A stretch of DNA of 64,000 nt from Nymphaea colorata (Eukaryota > Streptophyta > Magnoliopsida > Nymphaeales > Nymphaeaceae). The DNA lies in assembly GCF_008831285.2 (NCBI RefSeq), contig NC_045138.2, positions 37,439,115 to 37,503,114 on the forward strand. Reading direction: 5' to 3'. The position numbers were made by a program, and so were the translations under genes. Of the stretch, positions 1-13,700 are shown in pieces. The stretch's first letter is position 1; the number at the start of each line of letters is the position of its first letter. The notes under the pieces were generated by a model. It did no database searches. It was not told the origin of the DNA and saw only the letters and a list, made by a program, of their open reading frames with translations.

Positions 1-709
1 ATTAGTCAATCTAAGTTAGAGTAACGCCGAAACCAGTGGGCTCTCTAGTCGTCGAAGTGTTCATAAAATCAAGTATCACGAACCAAACAGTGGGTCTTGA
101 TTGGTTGCAACTCCGACCAGAATAGTATATTAAATGGAACGTAAACTTACACCGAAACAACCTAAAGCCAGCGTTCTAAATACATGATCTAATTCAATAT
201 TTGCTCTTTTGGATCTGGGGATCTACTAATAGAGATAACTCGTGCACATGCTGTATCGGGTCCGAGCTAAATGTAAGGTTCATATCAGGAAACTTTTGTA
301 AGGTTCCTTGCTTAATTTGAGACTAAATGTAAGGTTCATATCAGGAAAATCGGAAAGATCAGGCCCGTATTTAACAATACGCCTAAAAGGCAGGCATGTA
401 AAGACAATTTTTCCAAATTATGAACCACGCTTTCTCATGTGATTATTTTTAAAATGGAGGGCAAAAATGGAATAGAGTGCTCTCTGCATCGCCCGGCGGG
501 CGGCTAAGGCTACATGCCCACCGTACCGTACCGCTCTCATATTTCGGGATTAAATCCAAATTAGTTAAATATTATTTTGAAATCCGCGGAACGTAGCTGG
601 CGTTCATCCGCCCACATTAAAGCAGATGGAAGAGGAGTGACTTCGTCTCTTCTGATTGGGAAGCTCCTGTTCTGTCCCTCGTTCTACTTCCCGACGCGGA
701 GCGATACGG
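1..709. other. Upstream region and 5' UTR of gene A
   Basis: No coding sequence is seen. It contains a 26-bp direct repeat (267-292 and 323-348). No clear TATA box was found; the AT-rich stretch at 560-580 is the best but weak candidate. The 490-540 region is richer in GC. Confidence 0.5.
267..348. repeat. 26-bp direct repeat upstream of gene A
   Basis: The segment ctaaatgtaaggttcatatc and its following bases occur at 267-292 and again at 323-348, 56 bp apart, with no mismatch that I see. Confidence 0.85.
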
Positions 710-3700
710 ATGGGAAGGGGACTTGGCATTCCGGCGGCGCTCCGTACTCGGCGCCTCCGTCTTCTTCTGCTTGTTCTCCTCTGCGTTTCTTTGGATTTCG
801 GAGGGATCTTCATCTTCCGATCCGACGCTGCTGCTGCGCTCCCGAAGCAAGAAGGTCAGGATTCCACTAGCACCTTTTCATTTTTCTTTCACTCGTACTT
901 CCCGCTGGACTTCGAGAGTCCAGATGTTGATCTTGCTTTGCTTCGTCGATTAGTCGGTTTTTCCTTGAGCTCGGGTTCGGGGAGTGGGCGAGCATTTTTT
1001 GCATCTCGAGTGTCGATCGAACAAATCGTTTGTTCAGCGTGAGGATTAGTGGTTTTCTATCTTTTCGTGAGCTGTGGAGTGGAATTTTTCTTCAGTTTGC
1101 TGTGCTTCTCCTTATCGATCTATCTTGACTCGAAGAACGTGAGTGACTGTTCGTTCTTTTTGAAGATTATGTAGTCAAAGGGTGGTTTCAACGAAAAACA
1201 CTGTTGCTTCTGCCCCCTTTTTTGCGAACTTTAGAGGAAGCTCTCACTGGTCCTAGTTTTCTCGCTTTTTACTCGTTTTTGGTAAAACGATTGAATGTGT
1301 GAGTCGAATTCCGACGTTTTGAGTTTATTCAGTCAAATTTTTTTATTAAGTAGATCAGTGTTTTCTTCGAGAAGCAATCGAACCTCACTGACAAGAACTG
1401 AAGCTACTGTCTTCGAATTTCACGGAGCTAATTTTATGATTTGCGTCTACGGTTGACGAAACCACGTGAGTGCAAATCGCGATCAAACCGAATGTAGTAC
1501 CCTTTGCTGCTGCCCAAATACGCGTGATCCAAACCCAAAAGTCGGCTTCGACCGCACCGCAGTAAGGGTAGGACCATTTTGAGGGCGTTTTAGGCCGATC
1601 GGATGTGAATCTAAGCATGTCTTTTTGCGGGGTTAGCTTCTTTGAGATCAACCTAGTTACTCTATCATTTTAGAAATCATGTGGGTTATGTTTTCATATC
1701 CTGAAATCTTTTCTGCAGATTGATATGTTTGTATATCTAAAACTCTTATTTTCGGTAATTTCCCAAGTTAACAAATACTTTAGCAAAAATTATTAAAAAT
1801 AGTATGTGCAATTTTTAATTAAGTGGTACAATTTTTTAACTACTTACTAGCACAACAAAAAGTAACCAAACAGAATTTTATCATTGGTCGTGTGATCATC
1901 AATTACCTTCGTGTCGCTTTAAGTGGTACGGGTTCTTGTATTTAGTTATATTTCCAGAAGGTTCCTTCTTTGTCTTCAGTAACGTGAGAAAATTAATCTT
2001 TTATTCTCTATAGACAAAAAAAAAGTATATACAATGAATGATGACTTCAGATTATTCTATATTCTAAATCTTCAAAAAAATTTAAGCAGATCGCAAAAAG
2101 ATGATTTTGATTGTTTAGTATTTACAATTGGGAATAAACTACTAGAGGTCCTTGTCTTTTTTTTTCCCTAAACTTTTGTAGATTAAAAAAAGAGGTACCT
2201 TATCTGAATTTTCAAGTGATCCACATGAGAAGGGGTAGGCTAGGATGGTGAAGATAATTCAACTGAATAAAACCTAGAAACCATTTATTGTTCTAAAGAT
2301 CGGGTGGCGTCTGGGTGCCAATTGGCACAATTACATGACCGGTCCGTCCGACTTGGTTGAAAGTTTAATGGGTCAATGAAGGTGTTCAACAAACGGGGTT
2401 AGCTACACGTCGTCGTCTGAAAAGGCCCACTTGTTGCTCCAGGCACTAGAGTTGAATAGCCTGTAGTTGATCAAACTGCCTGGGGTTGCCCAGCGAGGGG
2501 TTAGAGGCTTAGAGTTAGAGCGCGCCACCTGCCAAAGCACGCTCCTCTTCCTTCCCGGAGGGGAGGGCGTTCCTGTGACGTTTCATTCACCAGGCATCCT
2601 CATCGTGATCGAAAAGCATTGATTTTATTTACTTATTTATTTATCACGGCTGCGGCTGAAAGGAGTAAAAATGAAAGTAGCGGTTGTCGAGCAGTTGGAG
2701 GCGAATATGCTGATGCAATGAAGCGAGCTTCAGAAAACCAACAATCGAACTTCGCTTAGACTGAAGAAAAGTTTAAATTAGCATATGGCGGTTTATCTGA
2801 GGGTGGGCTTGGAGGCCTGGTGCTGTGGTTGCATCCTATTCTCTTAACCCTAAATCCTACTGCTGATAGCGGTTTATATATTTAAAAAAAAAAAAAAAAC
2901 CATATATGCTTCCCAAATTACTTTGAGATACAGTTTGAAATTTTGTTGACACGATTAATACATATGATTATAAATACTATTTATTAATTGGCTGTATGTA
3001 CACTATAATGCACTAATCTAGTTATTTTTACTGAATTAGATGTAACTATTTTATTCATAATCGTTTGATGTATAATTAATTATTTTTTATAACCATTCAA
3101 TGTTGTGACTGAGAGTTCTGCTCATTATTTGATGAACCCGTACACGTGAAGAATGATCAAGCAACATCTTGCGAGATGATGCATACGGCAAAATGAAGAC
3201 TATTGGATTTTTAGGATGCCGTCCGTCATTGATTAACTTTTAACCACGAATTCAAAGTCTCCAGAAGTTTGCTAAATCTTCGTTTCTTTCCAATGTGGTG
3301 AAAACTGAAAAGGCGTCTCCCAGTCCGTATTCGGCCGCCGGCTGGTAAGTGTTCGCTGGCTTTGCTGTACGCGAAGGTCCGTTGCAGTTTCTTTCATTTA
3401 TAGGCTAACATCGACCCAATAAATGCCGTATCGGCTCGAATCGGGCATTTACAACTTGACTTTATGATTTTTCTGTAAATTGTAGAAAGAATAAAATTTG
3501 AGATAAGGGAAAAAAAAAAGTCAATGATTTTTCTTTCTCAGTTTTTTTTACTCTTGGAAATATAATTTTCCATAAGAAATTTTATAAAATATGCTCTAGT
3601 TTTGGTAAAATAATAAAAAGACGTTTAAGACTTGCTTTCCTTCATTTAACTGCCTAGATTTTAGGGTATAGCGGTTAATTGAAACAAGTAATTGCGAAAA

Positions 3701-4203
3701 CTGATACGTAATAATTATAAGATGTTTGTGTGTCTCAAGGTTTGTCGATCGGTGTCTCAAGGTTTTCCGTTTTCTTCTGATAGTAAACTTCTTAGCTCGG
3801 TTTATAAAGGGCTTCTGTTCGGCTCCAGAACTGCCAATATATTTTACTACTGCTACTGCTGCTGCTTATTGAAATCCATTGAAGTTCTAGTTTATCAGAA
3901 ACATTTTTTTCTAGCTTGTAAGTTGGAGATATTCAGGAGCTAAGAAATTCTTTCACATGCAATCATAGATAAAGCAGTCATCTCATTAGCCAATTAGCGT
4001 ACATTACTGATTTCTTGTTTCATATTTTCAATAGTTGCCGCTCTTAAGCAAATCGCAAAAGAACTTGGACATAGAAAGTGGAATTTCACGATAGATCCTT
4101 GCTCCGGAACTGGTGGGTGGAATGAAACTAACGGGGAGGAGGTTAATAGTGTCACTTGCGATTGTTCATACAACAACAGGACGGTTTGCCACATCACGAG
4201 CAT
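710..4203 (+). other. Gene A exons 1-2: signal peptide and N-terminal cap
   Basis: Exon 1 is 710-854 and ends in phase 1 (GAAG|GTCAGG). It codes an Arg-rich start followed by a Leu/Val core around residues 17-27, which fits a signal peptide. Exon 2 is 4035-4203. It codes the family's N-cap: a [11 protein letters not shown] stretch followed by a CDC...C pattern. The acceptor is ATAG at 4031-4034 and the donor GTATGC follows 4203. Intron 1 is about 3.2 kb. Confidence 0.88.
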
Positions 4204-4672
4204 GTATGCAATCTGGAAACATCTTATATTTTTAGTTGCGGCATGTGTGGTTTATTCACCCTTTTACGGCCTTTGAACTGCAGTTTGCTGAAGAACCTAA
4301 ACCTTTCGGGCGTGTTGCCTGCAGAGTTTGCTAATCTTACCTTCCTACGAGTCCTGTAAGAAAATTATTAGCGGCTTTCATTTTTATTATTATTGTCCAA
4401 AGCATGGTCATTCTTGTTCTAATCTTTTCCGATTGATAGTTTTCTTCTCTAATTTCCTGGGGCTGCTGTTACGTTCATGTCTAATTTCCAATAAACACGG
4501 ATCAATTGAGGGTTCTGTTAATATATATGACCTACTGTAAAAGGAGTCGTTGTAGGTTGTTTTCAACATTATCCATCTGCAATCGTACCTGGGCCTTGCT
4601 CAGCGTCTATGACATGGGTATGGGTAAAGTGTCGGCATGGATACCCGTATAAGTATTGGACACCGCCGTGTG

Positions 4673-4720
<48 letters not shown>

Positions 4721-7700
4721 GATGGGATTAAAAGAAAACCCAATTACAATTAGACTTCGAACAATTTTAATCGAGTGTAAAAAAGGACGGACATAACAAT
4801 GGGGGCGTTGATTACACCCAACACAGTTAGCACCATCTCCAGGCCATATGCGACAGCATACCAGTAATGGAACCCGTGTCCGTGTCGGCTGTGTCGACAT
4901 AGGTACTCGCATCCAAACAAGGGTGTCCATGTTACATAGGGGCGTCTATGTTTACTCATTTGTGCTGCGATGGAAAATAATGCTACTAGATTTCCAAGAG
5001 GCGAAAAGTGACTAGTACCTTTAAGCCAACTTGTCCTTGAAAGAGCAATAACTTGTTGCCGCCCTTACTTTCGTGGGTTTGTTTACCTATCCTAACCAGG
5101 GAATTTAGTTGAGGGCTTTAAGTTGTTATCGAAATTTTGGTTTCCTTGTACTTGTGCATCCGCAGGACAGAAGGGTTATATATGATTCTACGGCTTTGAT
5201 TTCTTTAATAAAACTAAGTTGAATAGGATGTTGGAAGATCAAACGGTTTAGCAGATGCTAATTCAATGATAGTATCAAGTATCACAGCTGTTAACAACTC
5301 AGACATACGCTTCTCAAGCTAATCCTGTAAAGATGTGTTAGTAACCAGTTTTCCTCTCCTTGTTGGGCTTTTATAATGTGATCGTACTATTTTGTCATTT
5401 TCGCCTTTATGCATCCTTCATTACGTCACAGATTGGATTCTGAAATCCAAAAAGCAAATTTCATCTCTTATATTGGAATTGGAAGGAATTGTTTGCTATA
5501 CTTGGCACTAACTTGGCGTTTCATTGTAATAGTGATCTGACACGCAATTATCTCAATGGATCGCTACCTGCTGCATGGGCTTCCTTACCTTTAACTGACT
5601 TGTAAGTACACTGCAGCCTCAGAACTTGTATATTCTGTCTCATGCTTCGTGGACATTTCCTTGTGCTTTATCTAGTTGGTTACTCTTGTGGTTAAAGTAT
5701 TTCAACAGCTTTATTTATCTAAATATTTTTTCTCTTCAGATCTATCTTGGGAAATCGTGTATCCGGATCCATCCCAAAGGAATTTGGAAACATGAAAAAC
5801 CTTACATCACTGTATGTTTATACTCCTTTTATATTTATTGGCTGACAATTGCGATTTGATTTTTGAGATTTTATCACGTCTGATTTCCTTGTCTAGGGTA
5901 CTTGAGGCCAACCAACTTGAAGGGCCTCTTCCTCCAGCACTTGGTAACTTGGCAACTTTGGAGAGATTGTAAGTTTCTATGGTATTCATGTTAGTTGGAA
6001 ACTCCTGAAGCATGCATACCTGCTTTCTTTCAGTCGTTATTTGCTTAATAAGATTTTTATTTTTCAGCAACCTTTAATACTCGCAGGCTCATAGGCTCAA
6101 ACAATTTTACTGGACAGTTGCCTGACACATTCTCCAAGTTGACAAGTTTGACAGATTTGTAAGTGCATTTAACATAGAGTGCTTGCGAGTTTTTTGCATT
6201 TATGTGCTCATAAATGATTTATATGGCAGTCGAATACATGGGAACAATCTCTCAGGAAAGATACCTGACTTCATCAAGAGCTGGACAAGACTTTCATCCT
6301 TGTAGGACTTTGCACCCTTAAGCTACTCCTTGTTTGTCAATTATATGGACAAAGTAGAGGATCTGATTTCTATCCTTGACCCCTGCAGAATGATCTTTGG
6401 AACATCCATGCAAGGACCTATACCTGAGAGTATTTCTTCTTTGACAAATTTGACAGATCTGTGAGAGCTCCTATCATGGCATTTTAACATCATCTGTACT
6501 GAGAAAATGGAAGGAATTCACTGAATTATTGCTTGTGCAGGAGGATTACTGACATTGGAGGACCAGGTTCACAGTTCCCACCATTGCAGGACTTGCAAAA
6601 TATCAAAACACTGTAAGTTTGAAAGTTGAAACAGTCGATTGTTCCTTGCAGGCAAGCAACTAGGTACTTACACCTTCCAATGTTTGTGGATATCATGATG
6701 CAGGATACTACGGAACTGCTTGCTTTCAGGTCCAATCCCAGACTACATTGGTAGAATGGCAAAACTGAAAACATTGTGAGACATTTTATTTTATAAATAA
6801 AAATTTGTGGATGTGATACCATTAGATACTCGTTTTGTATTGATATTTCCCAACGCAGGGCCTGCATGTGAGTCAGCATCCAGCCTTTGTATAGATTTAG
6901 TGAATAATATGCTTTACAAATTGAATCCTCATGCTTGCATAAGTGGGAGGGAGCTATTCTCTCAAACTCATATGTATGCCAATCTGCTTGTTCATCAGCC
7001 TGAGCCTTTTAAAATAACAAACTGGCAGATCAAATACTCCATAATATTTGGTTTTCAAAATTGTTAAACTGATTTTATTAACATTATCAGGTACTAATAA
7101 CTGTAATAATTTCTATTTTCATCCAAATCAGCTAGGGCTTGTTAAGTTTGTTTAAACTGGCAACACTTTTCAGCAGCTTTCTTTTTTCTAAGCCACCTGA
7201 AAAAGTGAAATTATGTGAAGCACACCAAAGATGATTTGCAAGGAGATGCCATTAGAAGAAATAAACAGCACCAATGTTGTAAAGTGTGTCCTAGTATGTG
7301 TGTCGCTTGGGCAACACTGATATGTAAAGTAATCTAAAAAATCATAAATTCTTTTTTAGAATATCTGAAAAATGAAAAAATTATAAATAAAAATAGGGAA
7401 ACCATTTCCTGAAAAACATGAATTGCACTAACACAAAAAACGAAACACCTATCAAACTGACCTTGTATAGTAATTAAAGTATATTCTTTAAATCAAAACT
7501 TGACTAAAGTCCCTAATACATAAGTCCAAAAGTAAAATTTCGAGTGCACGATTTTTTAAATTTAAGTTCCTGATAAAAGAACTCTTTGAATAATTGAAGA
7601 GGGAGTGATAAGGATTTGATGGTTTCACTATGTTCCTTTGCTTTGCTAGGTTCTTTTATCCCACTAGGTTCTCCTGCTCCACTGAGTGTCTCTCAATGTG

Positions 7701-10700
7701 GGGATTGTACAATTGATTTTGTTCATTTACATCTTTAGGGTCAAGGACAATCTGATTTTTTATCATATTGGGTAAAGGTAGATATTTTGTTGTCAGCCCT
7801 GAGTGAACTGTTCGAATTATTCACACAGATCAAGTGCATTTTCATGTAAATGCATGGCAGCGGACATGGATCACCATTTTGTTAGCTAACTAGATGCAAC
7901 ATATGGACACAAATATTGATTACGAGAAAACATAGTATATTTCTTTTAGGCATTTTTAACTGATAATATTCATTTGCGGGATTGTGAGATCTTCCAACAA
8001 ATTCAGCTATTGCCAAACCTAGGTCAATACTAACAAAGGAAAGCTTGTTTGATGATTATCTAAAAATACTTTTTTCAGAAAAGTGTGATGATTTTTTACC
8101 TTTGATTCAAAAGACCTCTACACAAGATCAGTCTCGCACGCACAAAATCACAAAATCGGCTACGAAAGGTGCTTTTCTCCTCAAATGCACAAGAGTATCC
8201 TCACACACAACTCCTAAGAGTGTGTTACACTTAGGTCTGGAGGACTTTTAAAGCCAAATGAAAAAAGGGTTCGGACCTCCTTTTCTGCCAAGTCTATATT
8301 GCGAAATATTGACTGCATCGTGCAATATGGTACCATATTGTACAATACACGCATGACACCTGCGTTACACCCCTCAAAGTAGGTTCAGAGTTTCTATTAT
8401 ATCTGTTTCAGTAATAGTTATATTATATAACCTAATGTATCATATTTTATAGTATGTTATTTATAACATGAAGCAACATTCTTCAATGGATTATCCATGC
8501 ATATCTGTGACTAGTATTGAAAAAACTGGCCTTGCTTAGTTGTTCTAAGAAGGGAATATGAACGTTTAGCAGCAATGCAATACATTACATGTATTGCTTA
8601 TCATTATTTAGTCTTATGTTTAAATTTTGTCATGAATAAATACACATGTAAAGTTTTTGACACCACCTAATCTTGTAGAGACCTTTCATTCAACAATTTG
8701 AGTGGAGATGTTCCAGAATCATTTGAAGATCTAAAAAAACTTGATTTCATGTAAGTTATCATGCTTTCATTTTCCTTTTCAGATAATTCATTCTTTAATC
8801 TAATGAAACTTGACTTGGCATAGGTTGTCGTGTTTTCCTTTTTCTTTTCTGATTATTCATCTATATTTCGAGCATGATATCTCAGCTCTTTTTCTCAAAT
8901 TAAAGTGAAAATTTGTGCAAAAATTTTGGATGCAGGTACCTGACAAGCAACAAGTTGACTGGTTCAGTACCCAGTTGGACTTTGATAAGCCAAAAGAACC
9001 TGTAAGTGTCTGTAAATGCAGTAATCATTTAGAATTTTAGGTAATAAATGTCATGAACGACGTGTCATGCTCTTTTTCCTCCTAACATGCTCAAGGTAGT
9101 CATATCTTGAAAGACAATTTTCTCAATATTGCAGCCTCAGTTCTCGTATCGGGCATTCCATATTGTTAGCTTAAGCATTGAAAAACTTCATTGTTTTTCT
9201 CTCCATTTTGATTGTTAGAAGGGAATAAAATGTCTGCTTCTAGAATATGCAGCCATACTCCTGATATCTAGTGTGGTGTCCGGACTTCATAGGAAGGTGG
9301 GTACTATAGGCCACAGATAGCGATATGCATGAAAGGATTCCCTTTAAGACTACCTGCTTTCAAGTCCTTTTCTGTTTGTAATGGAAAAGACGTATTATTT
9401 CAGACTTTTTTCTAGATTTTTTCAAATGACTTTTAGGTTATCACTTTTAGCTTTCCCGTTTTTAAAATTGTCATCATCATGCTGCTTTTGTTGAAGTTAC
9501 GGTCCTGAATCTTTTTGCTTTAGCATTTGTATGATATGCTTTTCAGTGAACGTCATCTTATTTAATCTGATCTATGTTCTGGTGCTGCAGGGACCTCTCA
9601 AATAACACATTCACTGGGGCTCCACGTTCTAGTTGTTCGGAGGGCAACTTGTAAGCATAGTAAAAAAATTAATGTTATGAAATTGAATTAAAGAGTGGAA
9701 TGGTTTATTATTCATAGCTCAGAAATATCAAAATGGCAGTCTTTCCCTGCTATGTTTTCAGCCAAAGTTTGAAGCATCACGATTTCACAAGAAATGTCCT
9801 CTTTTCAGATATTATTTATGTACTAATGTATGTATATTTTACCTTGCTTTGCCTTTTGACAATTTTTAGAACTTCTTGTCTTCAAGAATTCTATTTTAAA
9901 TATGCTTCTTTCTCTTCCATCAGCTCGAAGTTTAGAAAATGGTGGAAGAATTGCTTCCAGAAAACCCATAATCTCTATAGGCGTTTCTCTACAGTTGTAA
10001 CTCATGATATCACCTCCTTCAGTTGCGTTTTTCTTTTTATGTTGTTTCAGTCGCTAACCTTTTCTCCTCAACCACTACAGGAATTTGATCGGTGCCTACT
10101 CCTCTATGAAAGATAATTCGTAAGATCATCATTCCTATAGAAAGTGTTAAATTACTTTTATGCTTTCATTTTCCTCTTCTTGAGTTGTGCTCATGTGTCG
10201 AAGTAAGCTGGGGATGAGAAACCGTATCAATGCTTTGTCTGGTAATGGTTTCATAACGGTTTACTTTGTGAAAACAAAGTAAACCAAAGTCTGCTATATT
10301 GGCTACCCAGAGAACCAACTTCACACTTCACAGTATGGCCTCTATCTGTCTTGCATTGTTTAGGTGAGCAATTGCCTTTGACCAACTTCACCCTTCCCTC
10401 GCTTGCCCAAGTTTAATTCCTGTTTGAATGATCCTTCCACCAGGTGAAAGGAAGCATAGGTATGGCATGCACATATCAGTGCAATAAACATCTGCAATCC
10501 TAAATTCGTTTTGTCTACATAACTAATTGAAAAACAATCAAATTTTTGGTGACGTGCAGTTATGGAGTTCTATTGATCAGACTAACATATCAAAAGTTCT
10601 TTTAAATATATAATGTTGCTGCGATTTGTAATACAATTTCATCTTTTACAGAATCAATTCATGTTTGAGAAAGGACTTTCCATGCTTTAAAAAGGCACAA

Positions 10701-13700
10701 TGTAAGTCTCATGATCGACTGTAATTGTTACACTATAAATTCAGTTCATCTTTGATCCTAAACTGAGTTGGTAAAACTGTTGCAGACTATAACTTGTTTA
10801 TAAATTGTGGAGGAGTGGAATATAAAATAAATGAAACAAAGTATGAAGCCGATGTGATGCGAAAGGGAGCAGCAATGTCTTTCATCGAACAAGACTCCCA
10901 TTGGGCATTTAGCAGTTCAGGGAACTTCATGGGTGACCACTTTGATGCAGATGAATACATAGTTACCAGAACATCTAAATTAAATACACCCAACTCAGAA
11001 CTGTACACAAACGCCCGTGTTTCTCCTCTTGCTCTCACATACTATGGTTTTTGCCTTCAGAATGGCAACTACAATGTCAGTCTCCACTTTGCTGAAATAG
11101 TGTTTACAGATGACCAAACTTTTAGCAGCCTTGGAAAGCGCATATTCGATGTCTCTATACAGGTGTGATTCTGGACTATTTTGAGTTGTTCCATGTGTCT
11201 TTGGCATGGCTTAACCCTTCTATACAGGGCAAATTAGTCTTAAAGGATTTCAACATCGAGGAAGAGGCCGGTGGCCCTGGTAGAGCTCTCATTAGGAGTT
11301 TCGATGCTAATGTTACAAGCAACACCATCGAGATCCAATTTTACTGGGCAGGGAAAGGGACAATGTCTATTCCAAATCGAGGAGTTTATGGGCCTCTTGT
11401 TTCAGCTATTTCGGTGACACCGAGTATGCTACTTGATACACCAACTCATCTTATCGCTGGTTCCTGTTGCTGTGCTTAAACTTTTCCCTTCTTGGCGCAG
11501 ACTTTGAACCTGAAATTGACAGCGAGGATGCGCTCAAGATTCCAGTCATAGCTATTGTCATGATTGTCATTGCTGGTTGCATTATTCTCTTCTTGATTCT
11601 TGTGATCCTTCGTATGAGAGGTTGGCTGGGTGGTGGAGTACCTGAGGATAAAGGTTTGCATGAGCTAGCTGATTTTCCTATTTCATAGTTCTTTGTTCTT
11701 CACAAAGTATTTGCAGATTTGGTAACAAAGCCACTGGGAATAGTTCATATGCATAATTCTTGCCTGCACATGCATTCACATGCACAGCCCTCTGATCATT
11801 CTTCTGGGAATTCCTGTTAAATAATTTTCTGGTCTGTAGTATACTCAACATTATGACCAGACACGGAATCAGGTTGCATACCTCTGCTTTAAGGCTACTG
11901 GAGGCTGGTCATTTGTTTTTTGTCATCAAGCTACACGATCCGACTAACATTTGGAGAAATGTGTTAAATGTACATTGCGTCCATGTTGAGCTTCTGAATT
12001 TAACTGACGTTCAGAACATCGTTGATTCTCTGAAAGATACTTTTCGTTGCCTTGACTTGCGTATAGTGATCCAGAGGACGACCCTTTCCATTTCTACTTT
12101 GTTTTTCTGATCTGTTCCATTTGATGATGCCAAAAACCTTTTGCTTTCTTTGCAGAACTTAGAGGCCGATTAGAGAAACAAACCGGATATTTCACTCTGA
12201 AACAGATAAAAGCTGCCACAAAAAACTTTGATGCTGCAAATAAAATCGGCGAAGGGGGATTTGGCCCCGTTTACAAGGTCAACTGTACTGTTTTGGACTC
12301 GTACCTTCCCTTATTAATATTTTGTGTCCTATTGAAATTCTCATATGGTACAAGACAATTTGGTGTTGGAAATGGGTTATGGTCATAACATGTTTTAGTT
12401 CTTGAAATATTTCGTATTACGATTCATGTAGTTTTCTCTCTTCTAAACGAAATTTCTTTCTGATAATCTTCTGCGTCAGCAGGGTGTCCTTCCAGATGGA
12501 GAAGTAATTGCAGTGAAGGTTCTTTCATCCAAATCAAAGCAAGGAAATCGAGAATTTGTTAATGAGATCGGCATGATTTCTGCCTTGCTGCATCCAAACC
12601 TTGTAAAACTATTAGGATGCTGTATTGAGGGCAACCAATTGATGCTAGTGTACGAGTACATGGAGAATAATTCCCTTGCAAATGCTTTGTTCGGTAAGGC
12701 TACTGCAGTGGTGCACCATGTGATGGCGATTATCAAGGCTTTAAACAAATAAAACTTTTGCAGGTTCAGAGGCGGGTAGCGTGAAACTGGATTGGCCAAC
12801 AAGATGCAAAATTTGCATAGGTATAGCCAGAGGTCTGGCTTATCTACACGAAGAATCAAGGTTGAGGGTTGTGCATAGAGATATCAAGGCAACAAATGTG
12901 CTGCTCGATAAGGATCTCAATGCAAAAATATCGGACTTCGGTTTGGCTAAACTTGAAGAAGAGGGAAAAACCCATATCAGCACTCGAATTGCGGGAACAA
13001 TGTAAGCAACCTTTCTTTCCTTTCCCCTCGATCTTTTTCCCTTCACTTCTTTGTTTTTTCACCTCCGGATCAACCAGCCATTGGTTTCAATATCAGTTAT
13101 TAGTATGCACTGTCGTCAAAGACCCATCTAAAGCTAAGCTACTGAATTGATGTGCCTATATATCTTCTGGCTCCTTTGGTTAGTTTCTGTCGACGGCTAA
13201 AATTTGTATCCCTTCTAATGGTTATTGACAGAGGATATATGGCTCCGGAATATGCAATGAGGGGATACCTGACAGATAAGGCGGATATATACAGCTTTGG
13301 AGTGGTGGCCATGGAGATTGTCAGTGGAAAGAGTAACACAAGCTACAGACCGAAGGACGAATGTGTATACCTTCTCGATTGGGTAGGAGCTTCCGTTTCA
13401 CCCCATCTTTCGTGCATCAAATTCTTTCCTTTCGGGAACGAGTTAGAAGAGAAACCAAGACCAGAGATCTCTTGGAAATCCAAACTGCAATAGCTAACCT
13501 CCTATCCGTATCCCTTTCAGCGTACCACCATAAACCTAGTACAGTTGTGGCTTTTGGTTTCAGCATTAGGAGACCCATGGGCCATGGGAATCGAACCACC
13601 GATTGCCCCCCATCGAAGCTGTGACCAGCCTCTTCGGGTCTTCTTTACAGCAGACCGACTTTTATAAAAAGTTTTGCCGAGTTTTTCTAGGTGGACTTGT

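Larger units (their letters stand above)
4284..10701 (+). other. Gene A exons 3-16: LRR block and Cys linker
   Basis: Exons: 4284-4355, 5533-5601, 5740-5811, 5897-5968, 6087-6158, 6230-6301, 6389-6460, 6541-6612, 6704-6775, 8679-8750, 8936-9001, 9591-9650, then linker exons 10081-10119 and 10652-10701. Nine of the twelve LRR exons are exactly 72 nt (24 codons), and all begin and end in phase 2, so each exon is one LRR. The repeats read like [13 protein letters not shown] and [13 protein letters not shown]. The linker carries a CLRKDFPC motif just before the malectin domain. Confidence 0.9.

Noticed and set aside
656-1042. A longer first exon for gene A starting upstream at 656
   Set aside because: The codon at 656 is TTG. 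The first ATG in this frame is 710, and the frame past 854 is intron by comparison with the other genes.
9733-10116. A 127-codon open frame inside gene A
   Set aside because: It lies mostly in the intron between LRR exons 14 and 15, is in another frame than the receptor, and has a composition of AT-rich intron, not of a protein.
12513-13493. Separate small kinase genes suggested by isolated kinase fragments
   Set aside because: The fragments join in phase through conserved splice sites to the upstream LRR and malectin exons. The same holds in genes B, C and D.
13583-13660. A tRNA gene
   Set aside because: Only a B-box-like match is present; no cloverleaf or acceptor stem can be formed.
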